Positions 34,267-45,065 of a stretch of 64,000 nucleotides of DNA are shown here, one piece after another. The translations under genes and the position numbers were made by a program. Within the stretch, counting starts at the first letter, position 1, and each line of letters begins with the position of its first letter. This stretch comes from Acidobacteriaceae bacterium (GTDB taxonomy: Bacteria > Acidobacteriota > Terriglobia > Terriglobales > Acidobacteriaceae), in assembly GCA_003151335.1 (NCBI GenBank), contig PLXE01000036.1, forward strand, positions 110,825-174,824, written 5' to 3'. The notes beneath the pieces were generated by a model that had not been told where the DNA came from, did not search any database, and saw only the letters and a program-made list of their open reading frames with translations.

Positions 34267-35004
34267 ATGTCCCTGAAGCAGTCGGAAGCGATCGTGTTGC
34301 GAACTTATCCGCTGCGCGAGGCTGACCTGCTGGTGACGCTGTTCACGCGGGCCGAGGGTAAGGTCAAGGGCGTCGCGCGCGCGGCCAAGAAGTCGAAGCG
34401 GCGCTTTGGCGGAGCGCTGGAGCCGCTGACCTGGGTGCGGGCGTATTACGAAGACCGCGAGGGACAGGAGTTGGCGCGGCTCGACTCCTGCGACATTCTG
34501 GAGTCGCCGCTGTCAGCAACGGTGGATTACCCGCGGGTTGTCGCGCTGGAGCACGTCGCGGAAACCCTGGATGAGTTGTTGCCGGAGCGGGAAGCGAACG
34601 ACGCCATTTTTCGGCTGGCGGTTTCGGTGTTGCATCAGCTGCGCTCAGGTTCGATCTGGATGCCGCTGACCTACTTCCAGCTTTGGATGGTTCGGCTGGT
34701 TGGATTTTTACCGGAACTCAGCGAGTGCAGCGCTTGCGGACAGGCCCTCAATGGCAGTCGCGCGTTTTATCATGCGCTGGCTGACGGCCTGATGTGCGTG
34801 CGACACAAGCGGCTGGCGTCGTCGGAACTAACAGCCGATTCGCGGCTGCTGGCGGCGCAGATGTTTCGTGCCCCGGTGGACACATTTGCAGAGGAGCCTT
34901 GGGCGGTAGGTCAGGGTGCCGATCTGCGAAAATTTCTGGTGCAGATTCTGGAGCGCCATATCGAGAAAAAGCTGGTGACCGCCAGCATGCTGGCGAAGCT
35001 GTGA
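34267..35004 (+). CDS. recO: DNA repair protein RecO
   Basis: MSLKQSEAIVLRTYPLREADLLVTLFTRAEGKVKGVARAAKKSKRRFGGALEPLTWVRAYYEDREGQELARLDSCDIL. Confidence 0.94.
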   Translation: MSLKQSEAIVLRTYPLREADLLVTLFTRAEGKVKGVARAAKKSKRRFGGALEPLTWVRAYYEDREGQELARLDSCDILESPLSATVDYPRVVALEHVAETLDELLPEREANDAIFRLAVSVLHQLRSGSIWMPLTYFQLWMVRLVGFLPELSECSACGQALNGSRAFYHALADGLMCVRHKRLASSELTADSRLLAAQMFRAPVDTFAEEPWAVGQGADLRKFLVQILERHIEKKLVTASMLAKL

Positions 35005-35051
35005 AGTTTGCATAAGATAAAAGACAAGATAAAAACAATGGTAAAGAGTTT

Positions 35052-36137
35052 GTGCAAGGGCTGCGCGCCTATCAGGAAAACCATTTGGCTGCCTCGCAAA
35101 ATCCGCTGACTTTCCAGCAACTGGTGCTGCGCCTGCAGAATTTCTGGGCCGACCACGGTTGCGTCCTACAGCAGCCGTATGACGTCGAGGTCGGCGCCGG
35201 AACCATGGCGCCCGAGACCTTTCTTCGAGTGCTGGGTCCCAAGCCCTATCGCGTGGGTTACGTGCAGCCATCGCGCCGTCCCGCCGATGGCCGTTACGGC
35301 GAAAATCCCAATCGGCTGTTCAAGCACTTGCAGTTTCAGGTCATCCTGAAACCGCCGCCGGTCAACGTGCAGGAGCTTTATCTCGAATCGCTGGTCGCCA
35401 TCGGCATCGATCTGCGCAAGCACGACATCAAGTTTGAAGAAGACAACTGGGAATCGCCAACCCTGGGCGCGTGGGGCATCGGCTGGCAGGTGATGCTCGA
35501 CGGGCTGGAGATCACGCAGTTCACGTACTTCCAGCAGTGCGGTGGCATTGATCTCGATCCCATCTCTGCCGAACTGACTTACGGCCTGGAGCGCATTGCG
35601 GCGTTTCTGCAGGATGTGGACAGCATCTACGACATCACGTGGGTCGTCGGCCCCGACGATCGCGCGGTCAAGTACGGCGAGATCCGGCTACAGGACGAGT
35701 TGCAGTTCTCGGTTTACAACTTCGAACGCGCCGACGTTGAGAAGGCGTGGAAGCACCTCGGGCTTTACGAGGCCGAATGCCAGGCGCTGCTCGACGAGTA
35801 CGCCGAACTTCGGGGCGCTGCAGACAAAGCTGTTGGAGAGATAATTGATTCCGGCGAAGAGCGAACAGCGAAGAGCGAAAGGCGAGTTGAGCGGCGGCGT
35901 TTCCCGGTCCTCGCTGCATTTGATCTGTGCCTGAAGTGCTCGCACTTATTTAATATTCTCGACGCTCGGGGAGCGATCAGTGTGACCGAGAGGGTTGGCG
36001 TGATCGCGCGTATCCGAGCGCTGGCGGTCGGCGTCGCCAAGGCGTACGTCGATCAGCAGAAGGCCGAGGGAGACAGCGCTCCAACGAAGGAAAACAGTTC
36101 ACCCCAAACGGAGCGGCTGGCAGCGAGCCGGTCGTAG
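35052..36137 (+). CDS. glyQ: Glycine--tRNA ligase alpha subunit (with in-frame heptamer insertion, see findings)
   Basis: [98 protein letters not shown]. Confidence 0.96.
   Translation: MQGLRAYQENHLAASQNPLTFQQLVLRLQNFWADHGCVLQQPYDVEVGAGTMAPETFLRVLGPKPYRVGYVQPSRRPADGRYGENPNRLFKHLQFQVILKPPPVNVQELYLESLVAIGIDLRKHDIKFEEDNWESPTLGAWGIGWQVMLDGLEITQFTYFQQCGGIDLDPISAELTYGLERIAAFLQDVDSIYDITWVVGPDDRAVKYGEIRLQDELQFSVYNFERADVEKAWKHLGLYEAECQALLDEYAELRGAADKAVGEIIDSGEERTAKSERRVERRRFPVLAAFDLCLKCSHLFNILDARGAISVTERVGVIARIRALAVGVAKAYVDQQKAEGDSAPTKENSSPQTERLAASRS
35854..35888 (+). repeat. 7-bp-period tandem array, 5 units, inside glyQ coding sequence
   Basis: gcgaaga gcgaaca gcgaaga gcgaaag gcgagtt, translated [13 protein letters not shown]. 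Confidence 0.9.
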
Positions 36138-36163
36138 CCGAGATTGGTTAATTTGTTGAGATC

Positions 36164-36198
36164 GCTAATTGCTAGTTGCTGATTGCTAGTTGCTTCTT
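36164..36198. repeat. 7-bp-period tandem array, 5 units, abutting glyS ATG
   Basis: gctaatt gctagtt gctgatt gctagtt gcttctt then ATG. Confidence 0.92.
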
Positions 36199-38379
36199 AT
36201 GCCTGACTTCCTGCTCGAGATCGGTACCGAAGAAATTCCTGCGCGCATGATTGACGGGGCTCGCGAGGAAATGCGGCGTCGCTTGATTGATCTCCTCGTT
36301 CGTGAGCGCATTGCTGGCCAGGCGATTGGCTACAGCGATGATCCGGAGAGTCCTGTCCTCGCCTTCTCAACTTGCAGAAGAATTGCGGTCGTGGCAAAAG
36401 GCATTCGGGCACGACAAGCCGACATAACCGAACATGTGCTTGGACCATCGACGAAGGTTGCTTATAAAGACGGCGTCCCGACGCAGGCGGCTCTGTCGTT
36501 CGCGAAGAAGGTCGGCCAGGATATTACACAACTACAAACGGCCATAAACGAAAAGGGTGAATACCTCGGTGCGACGGTGAAGAAGAAAGGGCGTCCGGCG
36601 GCGGAGATCCTTGCCGAGTCGTTGCCCAAAGAGATCGCCGGCATCTACTGGGCCAAGAGTATGTACTGGCGCGGCAAGTCGGCAGAGCGCTTCGTGCGCC
36701 CGGTGCGCTGGCTGGTTTCGCTGCTCGACGGCGAGGTTGTGCCGCTGGAGTTTGCCGGCATTCGCGCCGGCCACGCCAGCGAAGGCCATCGCATTCTGTC
36801 GCCGGGATCGCTGTCCATCGATCGGCCCTCCGATTACTCGTCCGCGTTGGCTAAGGCTTCGGTGGTGGTCTGTACCGCCGAACGCGAGCAGCGTATCCGC
36901 AAAGCGCTTGACGCAGCCACGCGAACCATCCCCGGCGCGCGCTGGCGCGAAGACAAGTCTTTGCTCGACACGGTTGTGAACCTAACCGAGTTTCCATCCG
37001 TAGTGCTGGCCAACTTCGATCCGGAGTTTCTCGCGCTCGCCGATGAGGTTCTGGTCACGGTGATGCGCGACCACCAGAAGTATTTCGCTCTGGAGGACGC
37101 CAGCGGCAAACTGCTGCCTCATTTTCTGGCGGTTCTGAACACGGACGGTGATCCCGATGGACTGATTCGCCACGGCAACGAGCGCGTGCTGCGCGCCCGT
37201 TTCAACGATGCGCGCTTCTTCTGGGAAACCGACCAGAGGATTCCGCTGCGCCAGCGCGTGGACATGCTGAAGGCGGTGACCTTCCAGAAAGTTCTGGGCA
37301 GCTACTTCGACAAGACGATGCGGGTGCAGAAGCTGGGCAGCCTGATTTCCGAGGCGCTTCGCAGTGCTGGCTCGTCGGTCCGGCCGGGCGTCGTCTTCAA
37401 AGCGGCGCTGCTTGCCAAGGCCGACCTCACCACCGAGTTGGTGAAAGAGTTTACCGAATTGCAGGGCATCGTCGGCGGTTTGTACGCCAAAGCCCAGCAA
37501 CTCGATCCTATACTTCCCGCTGCCACCGCCGAAGCCATCGGCGATGCCATCTACGATCAGTACAAGCCGGAGTCGATGGACGATAGCGTGCCGCGTTCTG
37601 TCGAGGGAGCTGTCCTTGCCATCGCGGATAAGGCCGATAGCATTGCAGGAATGTTCGCGCTTGGTCTGCAACCGACGGGCTCGAAAGATCCCTTCGCGCT
37701 GCGCCGCGCGGCGAATGGCATCGTGAAAATTATCGCCGAGCATAAGCTGCCGCTGCCAATTGCCAAGCTTTTCTCCGACGCACGAGCAGAATATGCAGAC
37801 TCCGAGGCGGAACGGCGGTTTTCAAAAGAGATTGATTTCGACGAAGCCATTGCGAACTTCATGCGCGAGCGTCTGGAATTTTACCTGCGCGACGCGCGCG
37901 GCTTTGCCTACGACGTGGTCAAGGCCGTGCTCGCCGCGGGATGCGACGACATCGTGGACGCAATTGCCCGCGCCGAAGCTGTGAGTGAGGTTCGCGGTTC
38001 GGAAGATTTTGCCTCCATCTCGGTCGCGTTCAAACGCATCAAGAACATCCTCCGACAGGCGCGCGAGACCAACAAGGCGGTTGCCGAAAAACTCCACGAG
38101 TCCGTCCTCACGGAAGAGGCTGAGAAGAGATTGGCCGCGGAAATTCCAGCGATTGCGGCGCAGGTTCGCGAGTTGCGGCAGCAAGGGAATTACGGTCCCG
38201 CTCTCGCCCAGATAAGCCGCTTACGGCAGCCGGTTGACGCATTCTTCGACAAGGTCATGGTCATGGTGGACGACGAAACTGTGCGCGCCAATCGTCTGGC
38301 ATTGTTGCAAACACTGTTAAACGAATTCTCCACCATCGCCGATTTCAGCGAGATCGTTACCGAGAGCAAGTCAAGTTGA
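36199..38379 (+). CDS. glyS: Glycine--tRNA ligase beta subunit
   Basis: MPDFLLEIGTEEIPARMIDGA; YWAKSMYWRGKSAERFVRPVRWLVSLLDGEVVPLEF; FFDKVMVMVDDETVRANRLALL. Confidence 0.97.
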   Translation: MPDFLLEIGTEEIPARMIDGAREEMRRRLIDLLVRERIAGQAIGYSDDPESPVLAFSTCRRIAVVAKGIRARQADITEHVLGPSTKVAYKDGVPTQAALSFAKKVGQDITQLQTAINEKGEYLGATVKKKGRPAAEILAESLPKEIAGIYWAKSMYWRGKSAERFVRPVRWLVSLLDGEVVPLEFAGIRAGHASEGHRILSPGSLSIDRPSDYSSALAKASVVVCTAEREQRIRKALDAATRTIPGARWREDKSLLDTVVNLTEFPSVVLANFDPEFLALADEVLVTVMRDHQKYFALEDASGKLLPHFLAVLNTDGDPDGLIRHGNERVLRARFNDARFFWETDQRIPLRQRVDMLKAVTFQKVLGSYFDKTMRVQKLGSLISEALRSAGSSVRPGVVFKAALLAKADLTTELVKEFTELQGIVGGLYAKAQQLDPILPAATAEAIGDAIYDQYKPESMDDSVPRSVEGAVLAIADKADSIAGMFALGLQPTGSKDPFALRRAANGIVKIIAEHKLPLPIAKLFSDARAEYADSEAERRFSKEIDFDEAIANFMRERLEFYLRDARGFAYDVVKAVLAAGCDDIVDAIARAEAVSEVRGSEDFASISVAFKRIKNILRQARETNKAVAEKLHESVLTEEAEKRLAAEIPAIAAQVRELRQQGNYGPALAQISRLRQPVDAFFDKVMVMVDDETVRANRLALLQTLLNEFSTIADFSEIVTESKSS

Positions 38380-38411
38380 CCGACGAGCATCGAGAGGTAG
38401 ATCGAGGAGAG

Positions 38412-38550
38412 TTGTCATCACGAGCGCAGCGAGGGATCTGCTGTTCCGTAGTTCGTGCAAAAAGCAGATTCCTCGCGCCCAATCACCCCGACGAGCACAA
38501 AACCGGTGCTCGTTGGGGACCCCGAAACATTGGGCGCTCGTAATGACAAT
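38412..38550. repeat. Dispersed palindromic element, family C
   Basis: gtcatcacgagcg..gagggatctgct...aaagcagattcctcgcgcc...cgtaatgacaattc. Confidence 0.7.
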
Positions 38551-38621
38551 TCATGAAGAAGAAATGGTTTCGCTGTACGATTAGTCGCAATATTCAATAG
38601 CAAGTAGCAAAGGACATCATC

Positions 38622-41357
38622 ATGAGCACTCCTACCAGCGAGATTGAAACCACGCCGGCCGCTAACACCAACGCCGTCAAATACGTCTACTTCTTCGGCG
38701 ACGGACACGCCGAAGGCCACGGCAAAATGAAGGACGAGCTGGGCGGCAAAGGCGCCGGACTGGCCGAGATGACCAACGCCGGCCTGCCCGTGCCTCCCGG
38801 CTTCACCATCCAGACCGAGGCCTGCCGCGAATACATGCGCAACAATTCCGTCTCGAAGGAAGTCAATCATCAGATGGATGAGGCACTACGCCGGCTGGAA
38901 GCATTGCAAGGGCAGAAGCTCGGCGCCGCTGACAATCCGCTGCTGGTGAGCGTGCGGTCGGGAGCCAAGTTCTCGATGCCCGGCATGATGGACACCATCC
39001 TCAACCTTGGCCTGAACGACAAGTCGGTCGAGGGGCTGGCCAAGCGCAGCAACAATCCACGCTTCGCTTATGACTCCTATCGGCGGCTCATTCAGATGTT
39101 CGGGTCGGTCGTGCTCGACATTCCCAAATCCGCCTTCGAGGAAGTGTTCGACGGCAAGAAGAAGCAGAAGAAGGCGAAGCTCGACACCGAACTGGACACC
39201 AAGGCGCTGCAGGAAGTCATTGCCGAATACAAGAAAGTTGTGCTGAAGCACGCCAAGCGCGAGTTTCCGCAGGACCCGCACGAGCAACTGGTGATGTCGC
39301 GCGACGCAGTGTTCCGTTCCTGGCTGAATGATCGCGCCAAGACCTATCGCCGCATCAACAACATTGACGACATGCTGGGCACCGCGGTCAATGTGCAGAC
39401 CATGGTCTTCGGCAATCTGGGCGAAACCAGCGGAACGGGCGTGGGTTTCACCCGCAACCCTGCAACCGGCGCGAAGGAGTTCTACGGCGAATTCCTGATG
39501 AATGCGCAGGGCGAAGACGTGGTCTCGGGTGTTCGCACGCCGGTCCACATCTCCGAACTGGAGAAAATCCAACCTGACGTTTACAACCAGTTGCGCGAGA
39601 TCACCTCGCGGCTGGAAAAGCACTATCGCGACATGCAGGACTTCGAGTTCACCATCCAGGACGGTCGCCTCTACATGCTGCAGACGCGCAACGGCAAGCG
39701 CACCGGGCGCGCGGCCGTTCGGGTCGCTATCCAGATGGTCGAGGAAGGATTGATCTCGAAGGAAGAGGCCATCTTTCGGGTCGAACCGAACCAGCTTTAC
39801 GACTTCCTCGTCCCGAGCCTCGATGAAAAGGGCAAGGACATTGATGTGCTCGCCACCGGATTGCCGGCCTCGCCGGGCGCGGCGGTCGGGCAGATCGTCT
39901 TCACCGCGGACGAAGCCGTGGAGAAGTTCAACAAGGACAGCAAAGCCAAGCTAATCCTGGTGCGCAGCGAAACCACGCCCGAAGACATTGGCGGAATGGA
40001 AGTCGCGGCCGGCATTCTTACGTCTCGTGGTGGAATGACGAGTCACGCTGCCGTTGTCACCCGCGGCATGGGCAAGTGCTGCGTGGCAGGCGCCGGTGAC
40101 ATTGATGTCGATGAGAAGGCCGGTGAGATGCGCGTTCACGGCAAGGTGCTGAAGGAGGGCGATTGGATCTCGCTCGATGGCACAACCGGCCGCGTCATCA
40201 ACGGAAAGCTCAACACGGTTCCGGCCCGGCCCGATGATCCTGAACTGCAGAAGCTCATGAGCTGGGCCGAGCCCTTCCGGCGCATGGGTGTACGCGCCAA
40301 CGCGGACATTCCTCGCGACGCTCTGCAGGCGCGCGCGTTTGGCGCCGAGGGCATTGGACTGTGCCGTACCGAGCACATGTTCTTCGCCGAGGACCGCCTG
40401 CCGCACATGCGGACCATGATTTTGGCGAATAACGTCAAGGACCGCCGCAATGCATTGCGCAAGCTGCTTCCGATGCAGCGCAACGATTTTGTCGGCGTCT
40501 TTCGCGCCATGGACGGTTTCCCGGTCACCATCCGCACCATCGATCCGCCGCTGCACGAGTTCCTGCCGCGTCGCGAAGACCTGATGGTCGAAATCGCCAA
40601 GCTGGAAATCACCAAGCCAAAATCGCCAAAACTGAAGGAGCTGCGCACGTTGCTGAACCGGGTGGAGCAACTGCATGAGGTCAATCCCATGCTCGGCCAT
40701 CGCGGCTGCCGCCTTGGCATCACCTATCCCGAGATCACGGAAATGCAGTCGCGCGCCATTTTCGAGGCTGCCGTCAAGGTCGCCAAGGAAGGCGTGAAGG
40801 TGAAACCGGAGGTGATGATTCCGTTGACCGGCGGATTGAAGGAGATGGCCAACCAGGCCGCCATCGTGCACCGGGTCGCGGAAGAGGTATTTGCCGAGAA
40901 GGAGTACAAGGTCGAGTACCTGGTGGGAACCATGATTGAGTTGCCGCGCGCCGCGTTGGTGGCCGACGAGATCGCCAAGGAAGCCGAGTTTTTCAGCTTC
41001 GGCACTAACGATCTCACGCAGACGACCTTCGGTTTCTCGCGCGACGACATCAACAAATTTCTGCCGACCTATCTTGCGGAGGGCATTCTGAAGCAGGACC
41101 CGTTCGCGGTGCTCGATCGCGAAGGCGTTGGGCAGTTGCTTAAGATGGCCGTCGAAAAAGGCCGCAAGACGCGCCCGACCATCAAGATCGGAATCTGCGG
41201 CGAACACGGCGGCGAACCTTCGTCCATCGAATTTTGCGCGCAGCTCGGGTTCAATTACGTCTCCTGCTCTCCATTTCGCGTGCTGACTGCCCGCCTGGCG
41301 GCGGCGCAGGCAGGCGCAAGTGCGGAGCTAAAGATCGAAGGTGGACGAACCAAGTAA
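38622..41357 (+). CDS. ppdK: Pyruvate, phosphate dikinase
   Basis: KDELGGKGAGLAEMTNAGLPVPPGFTIQTEAC; GGMTSHAAVVTRGMGKCCVAG; FFSFGTNDLTQTTFGFSRDD; ICGEHGGEPSSIEF. Confidence 0.97.
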   Translation: MSTPTSEIETTPAANTNAVKYVYFFGDGHAEGHGKMKDELGGKGAGLAEMTNAGLPVPPGFTIQTEACREYMRNNSVSKEVNHQMDEALRRLEALQGQKLGAADNPLLVSVRSGAKFSMPGMMDTILNLGLNDKSVEGLAKRSNNPRFAYDSYRRLIQMFGSVVLDIPKSAFEEVFDGKKKQKKAKLDTELDTKALQEVIAEYKKVVLKHAKREFPQDPHEQLVMSRDAVFRSWLNDRAKTYRRINNIDDMLGTAVNVQTMVFGNLGETSGTGVGFTRNPATGAKEFYGEFLMNAQGEDVVSGVRTPVHISELEKIQPDVYNQLREITSRLEKHYRDMQDFEFTIQDGRLYMLQTRNGKRTGRAAVRVAIQMVEEGLISKEEAIFRVEPNQLYDFLVPSLDEKGKDIDVLATGLPASPGAAVGQIVFTADEAVEKFNKDSKAKLILVRSETTPEDIGGMEVAAGILTSRGGMTSHAAVVTRGMGKCCVAGAGDIDVDEKAGEMRVHGKVLKEGDWISLDGTTGRVINGKLNTVPARPDDPELQKLMSWAEPFRRMGVRANADIPRDALQARAFGAEGIGLCRTEHMFFAEDRLPHMRTMILANNVKDRRNALRKLLPMQRNDFVGVFRAMDGFPVTIRTIDPPLHEFLPRREDLMVEIAKLEITKPKSPKLKELRTLLNRVEQLHEVNPMLGHRGCRLGITYPEITEMQSRAIFEAAVKVAKEGVKVKPEVMIPLTGGLKEMANQAAIVHRVAEEVFAEKEYKVEYLVGTMIELPRAALVADEIAKEAEFFSFGTNDLTQTTFGFSRDDINKFLPTYLAEGILKQDPFAVLDREGVGQLLKMAVEKGRKTRPTIKIGICGEHGGEPSSIEFCAQLGFNYVSCSPFRVLTARLAAAQAGASAELKIEGGRTK

Positions 41358-41372
41358 CTGGCGAGAGACAAC

Positions 41373-41417
41373 GCAAGAGAAGCCCCGGGCGGCAAGTTCG
41401 CTGCGGGGCTTCTTGCG
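41373..41417. terminator. Hairpin between convergent ppdK and cca (probably bidirectional terminator)
   Basis: GCAAGAgaAGCCCCG ... CGGGGCTTCTTGC inverted repeat between the two stop codons. Confidence 0.65.
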
Positions 41418-41420
41418 GCC

Positions 41421-42773
41421 TCAGCCGGCGCGTGGAAATTCCCGGCGCACAAACTCCAGCGCCTCTTCCCTGCTCTCGAGCGTCCCTTCCAACTGCGCGT
41501 CCTCAATCGCCGCCAGCATGTCGCGAAACTGCGGGCCGGGCTGGTAGCCGAGAGCGATCAGGTCTTCTCCGGTCAGCAACGGCTGCGGTCTGATCTCCTC
41601 CGGCGGAGTCTGTTGCAGCCGCTCGCGAACGAAGTTATAGAGCGACAGATCGCCGTAGCTGCTCAAGCAATCCATGCGATGCAATTCCAGATGCTCGTCG
41701 AACCTAGGCAATCGCAGGAAGTGTTTCAGAGTCGATGCCTTCATGCGCTCCGCATCGGCAAAACGCATGTGGTTGGCCACCAGGGCCGCGATCTGCCGGG
41801 TGTCTTCGTTGGAGAAATGCAGGCGACGGCAAATCTCCTCGGCCATGCGCACCCCCACCTCAACATGTCCGTCGAAGCGGATGCGATCAGGGGCCACGCG
41901 AAACGTCGGCGGCTTGCCAACGTCATGCAGCAGCGTGCCCCAGGCCAGCGTGCGCGAACACCTCGGCGGCAGTTTCTCCAGCAGCAGCAAGGTGTGAATC
42001 CACACGTCGCCCTCGGGATGGAACTGCGGCGGTTGTTCAACTCCGTGCATGCGGTCTACCTCGGGAAGTACTTCCCTCAGCAGGCCGGTGCTGTCGAGCC
42101 GCTCAAACGCCGTCCGCGCACGGCCTTCGGTGAGCATCTTGGTCAATTCGTCGCGCACACGCTCGGCACTCACCTGATGAATTTGCGGCGCGAGCCGCTG
42201 AATTGCCGCAAACGTTGCAGGATCGATGGTGTAGTGGAAGCGAGCCGCAAAGCGTACCGCTCGCAACATGCGCAACTTGTCTTCGCTGAAGCGGCGTTCC
42301 GGATCGCCGATGGCGCGAATCACGCCGGCCCGCAAGTCGTCGCGCCCACCAACAAAATCGAGCACGCGATTGCCGTCCAAGGGATCCATCAGCAATCCGT
42401 TGATGGTGAAGTCGCGACGCTGTACATCTTCCTGCGGGTCCCTGGCGTAGCTCACCTGGTCCGGATGGCGGCCATCGGAGTACGTTCCATCATTGCGAAA
42501 GGTGGCCACCTCGACGTAGTTCGGATGTTCCGACGGCAGCGCATCGCTGGGAGGCGCATCCGCCGAAGGCACCAGCACCACCCCGAACTTCGCGCCCACG
42601 GCGTAGGTTTCAGGAAAGATGCGCATCACCTGCGGGGGCGTGGCATCGGTGGCAACGTCGTAATCGGCGGCCTCAACCCCGAGCAGCATGTCGCGCACGC
42701 AGCCACCGGCGAAATAGGCCTGGAAGCCGCGCTTGCGTAGCTCGCGAACGATGTTGGTGGCATGCTGCTTCAT
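41421..42773 (-). CDS. cca: CCA tRNA nucleotidyltransferase / poly(A) polymerase family with HD domain
   Basis: FQAYFAGGCVRDMLLGVEAADYDVATDATPPQVMRIF; RRDFTINGLLMDP; ERRFSEDKLRMLRAVRFAAR; GTLLHDVGKP. Confidence 0.92.
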   Translation of the reverse strand: MKQHATNIVRELRKRGFQAYFAGGCVRDMLLGVEAADYDVATDATPPQVMRIFPETYAVGAKFGVVLVPSADAPPSDALPSEHPNYVEVATFRNDGTYSDGRHPDQVSYARDPQEDVQRRDFTINGLLMDPLDGNRVLDFVGGRDDLRAGVIRAIGDPERRFSEDKLRMLRAVRFAARFHYTIDPATFAAIQRLAPQIHQVSAERVRDELTKMLTEGRARTAFERLDSTGLLREVLPEVDRMHGVEQPPQFHPEGDVWIHTLLLLEKLPPRCSRTLAWGTLLHDVGKPPTFRVAPDRIRFDGHVEVGVRMAEEICRRLHFSNEDTRQIAALVANHMRFADAERMKASTLKHFLRLPRFDEHLELHRMDCLSSYGDLSLYNFVRERLQQTPPEEIRPQPLLTGEDLIALGYQPGPQFRDMLAAIEDAQLEGTLESREEALEFVRREFPRAG

Positions 42774-42987
42774 CGATCAGTTCCTGAACGATTGTAGCGG
42801 CTGGGCGGCAGGCCGCGAGCGATCTCAAGGTAATGTTAGGGGTAACGGTACAGCGAAGCTAAGTTCAACGTGAGTTGGATGGGGATGATCCGGAGTGGCG
42901 CGGAGGTCGGCCACCAGTCTCGATTACCGGTGAGGAGGCGATTTATCACTACTGACTTGGAGGGAAGGCGACGCTAGAGAGCCGTAC

Positions 42988-43320
42988 TCAAATGAAACCG
43001 AAGGCTTTGAGCAGATTCAGAATGCCACCTAGCAGACAGAGCACATATAGAACAATCCATACTGTTCCTATACCTCTAGCGTCCTTCAGACCCCAGATCC
43101 CCAGCCCACAGTACGCAGTACCAAGAAGCAGATTCACTCCCGACGGCGTCACCCCAAGAACCCGTAGCCATCGGGGCGCGTTGCGATCAATAAAAGCCAC
43201 AGCAATGTAGATCACGACGAAGAAGCTAATCACGGCAGCATAGGCAAGAGGGATGTGCTCACGCCACCACTTTGTCCGTCTCTTCCTGATCAACTTCGCG
43301 GCTGTGAATGCGTCCGTCAT
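42988..43320 (-). CDS. Small hypothetical membrane protein
   Basis: 110-aa ORF with three hydrophobic segments (IPLAYAAVISFFVVIYIAVAFI, GVNLLLGTAYCGLGIWGLKD, GTVWIVLYVLCLLGGILNLLKAFGFI). Confidence 0.6.
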   Translation of the reverse strand: MTDAFTAAKLIRKRRTKWWREHIPLAYAAVISFFVVIYIAVAFIDRNAPRWLRVLGVTPSGVNLLLGTAYCGLGIWGLKDARGIGTVWIVLYVLCLLGGILNLLKAFGFI

Positions 43321-43444
43321 TTCTTGCTTTGTTTATCGTACACGCGAGTCAAGCAAGGGTTTCAAGAAGGGCGGCTGGAACGCTGTAAGAACGAAGTTGA
43401 GACGGTAACTGGCGATACCAGCCCATTGCACCACCGATGCCAGC

Positions 43445-44992
43445 TCACGCCCAAAAGGTGCGATCCAGTGTCCGATACTGGATTGCCTCGGCAATGTGTC
43501 CTGGCTCGATGGTTTCGGCCCCGGTAAGGTCGGCCACGGTGCGCGCGACCTTGAGAATGCGGTCGTGGGCGCGCGCGCTGAGGCCCTGCTTCGCCATGGC
43601 CCGTTCCAGCAGGTGCTCGGCGTCGGTACCCAGCTCGCAATACTTCCGGATCTCGCGCGAGCCCATCTGGGCATTGGCGTAAATGCGTTCGCCCTCGCTA
43701 CCGAAGCGCACCAGTTGCGTATCGCGGGCGCGAATGACGCGGGCGCGGATGTCGGCCGAACTCTCCGGCATAACCCCGCCCCTCAACTCGCGATAATTCA
43801 CCGAAGGCACGTCAATGTGGATGTCAATGCGGTCCAGCAGCGGGCCGGAAATCTTGGACACATACCGCTGGATAATCATGGGCGTGCAGTGGCATTCGCG
43901 CGAGCGATCGTTGAAATATCCGCAGGGGCAGGGATTCATGGCCGCTACCAGCATGAAACGCGCGGGAAAGCTGAGCGACATGGCGGCGCGCGCGATGGTC
44001 ACGGTGCCGTCTTCCAGCGGCTGCCGCATCACCTCCAGCACGTTGCGCGGGAACTCCGGCAGCTCATCCAGGAACAGCACTCCGTTGTGGGCCAGCGACA
44101 CCTCGCCGGGACGCGGGATCATGCCACCGCCAATCAGCCCCGCATCCGAGATGGTGTGGTGTGGCGAGCGGAAGGGACGCGTCCCCACCAATCCGCTGGT
44201 CGAATCGAGGACTCCGGCCACGCTGTGAATCTTGGTGGTTTCCAGGGCCTCGTCAAATGTCAACGGCGGAAGGATGGTGGCCATGCGTTTGGCAAGCATG
44301 GTCTTGCCCGAGCCCGGCGGACCAATCATCAGCAGGTTGTGCCCACCGGCGGCGGCGATCTCGATGGCCCGTTTGGCCGTCTGCTGCCCCCGCACATCGC
44401 CGAAGTCCACCCCAAATTGCTGCGAAGTCTCCAGCAGTGCGTGGGTGTCAACCTTGATCGGCTGGAGGCCGTTGCCGGTATTCAGGAGCTGGACCACTTC
44501 GATCAGCGAGTGCACCGGGTAAACATCAACGCCATCCACCAGGGCGGCCTCGCGCGCATTGACCTCGGGAACGATAAGCCTGCGGATTTTGTTTGCCCGC
44601 GCGGTTACGGCAATGGGCAACGCTCCCCGGATGCCTCGCACTCCGCCGTCGAGCGACAACTCGCCCACAAATAGCGCGTCGTCGGGCGGCTTATTATTCA
44701 AGCCTCCATAAGCGCCGAGGATGCCCAAGGCCATGGGAAGATCGAATCCCGATCCTTCCTTGCGAATGTCGGCAGGGGCCAGATTGATGGTGGTCGTGGT
44801 GGTTGGAATGTCGTAGCCGCTGTTCTTCAGCGCCGCGCGGATGCGCTCGCGGCTTTCGCGCACCGTGGTGTCGGGCAGCCCGACCGTCATGAAGGTGTCG
44901 TGCTCGGCCTTGATGGCAGCGACATCGACCTCAACCTCGATCAGGCTGGCGTCAATGCCGTACACGGCGGCGCTAAGTGTCTTATAGAGCAT
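43445..44992 (-). CDS. comM: YifB/ComM family Mg-chelatase-like AAA+ ATPase
   Basis: [80 protein letters not shown]. Confidence 0.95.
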   Translation of the reverse strand: MLYKTLSAAVYGIDASLIEVEVDVAAIKAEHDTFMTVGLPDTTVRESRERIRAALKNSGYDIPTTTTTINLAPADIRKEGSGFDLPMALGILGAYGGLNNKPPDDALFVGELSLDGGVRGIRGALPIAVTARANKIRRLIVPEVNAREAALVDGVDVYPVHSLIEVVQLLNTGNGLQPIKVDTHALLETSQQFGVDFGDVRGQQTAKRAIEIAAAGGHNLLMIGPPGSGKTMLAKRMATILPPLTFDEALETTKIHSVAGVLDSTSGLVGTRPFRSPHHTISDAGLIGGGMIPRPGEVSLAHNGVLFLDELPEFPRNVLEVMRQPLEDGTVTIARAAMSLSFPARFMLVAAMNPCPCGYFNDRSRECHCTPMIIQRYVSKISGPLLDRIDIHIDVPSVNYRELRGGVMPESSADIRARVIRARDTQLVRFGSEGERIYANAQMGSREIRKYCELGTDAEHLLERAMAKQGLSARAHDRILKVARTVADLTGAETIEPGHIAEAIQYRTLDRTFWA

Positions 44993-45049
44993 GCGTGGGA
45001 ACGCACGCCTACCACGTGCTTACACTTAACACATTTTGGCCCGGCGCGG

Positions 45050-45065
45050 TGTGACCGAACTCACG
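45050..45065. promoter_or_regulatory. Candidate CRP-type palindrome upstream of comM/yifB
   Basis: TGTGA-ccgaac-TCACG about 60 bp upstream of the comM start codon. Confidence 0.35.

Noticed and set aside
39951-41207. 418-aa antisense ORF opposite ppdK (and similar ones opposite hisS, cca, comM, iscU-iscA-hscB, aspS)
   Set aside because: Codon-bias shadow ORFs; composition and absence of motifs argue against coding.
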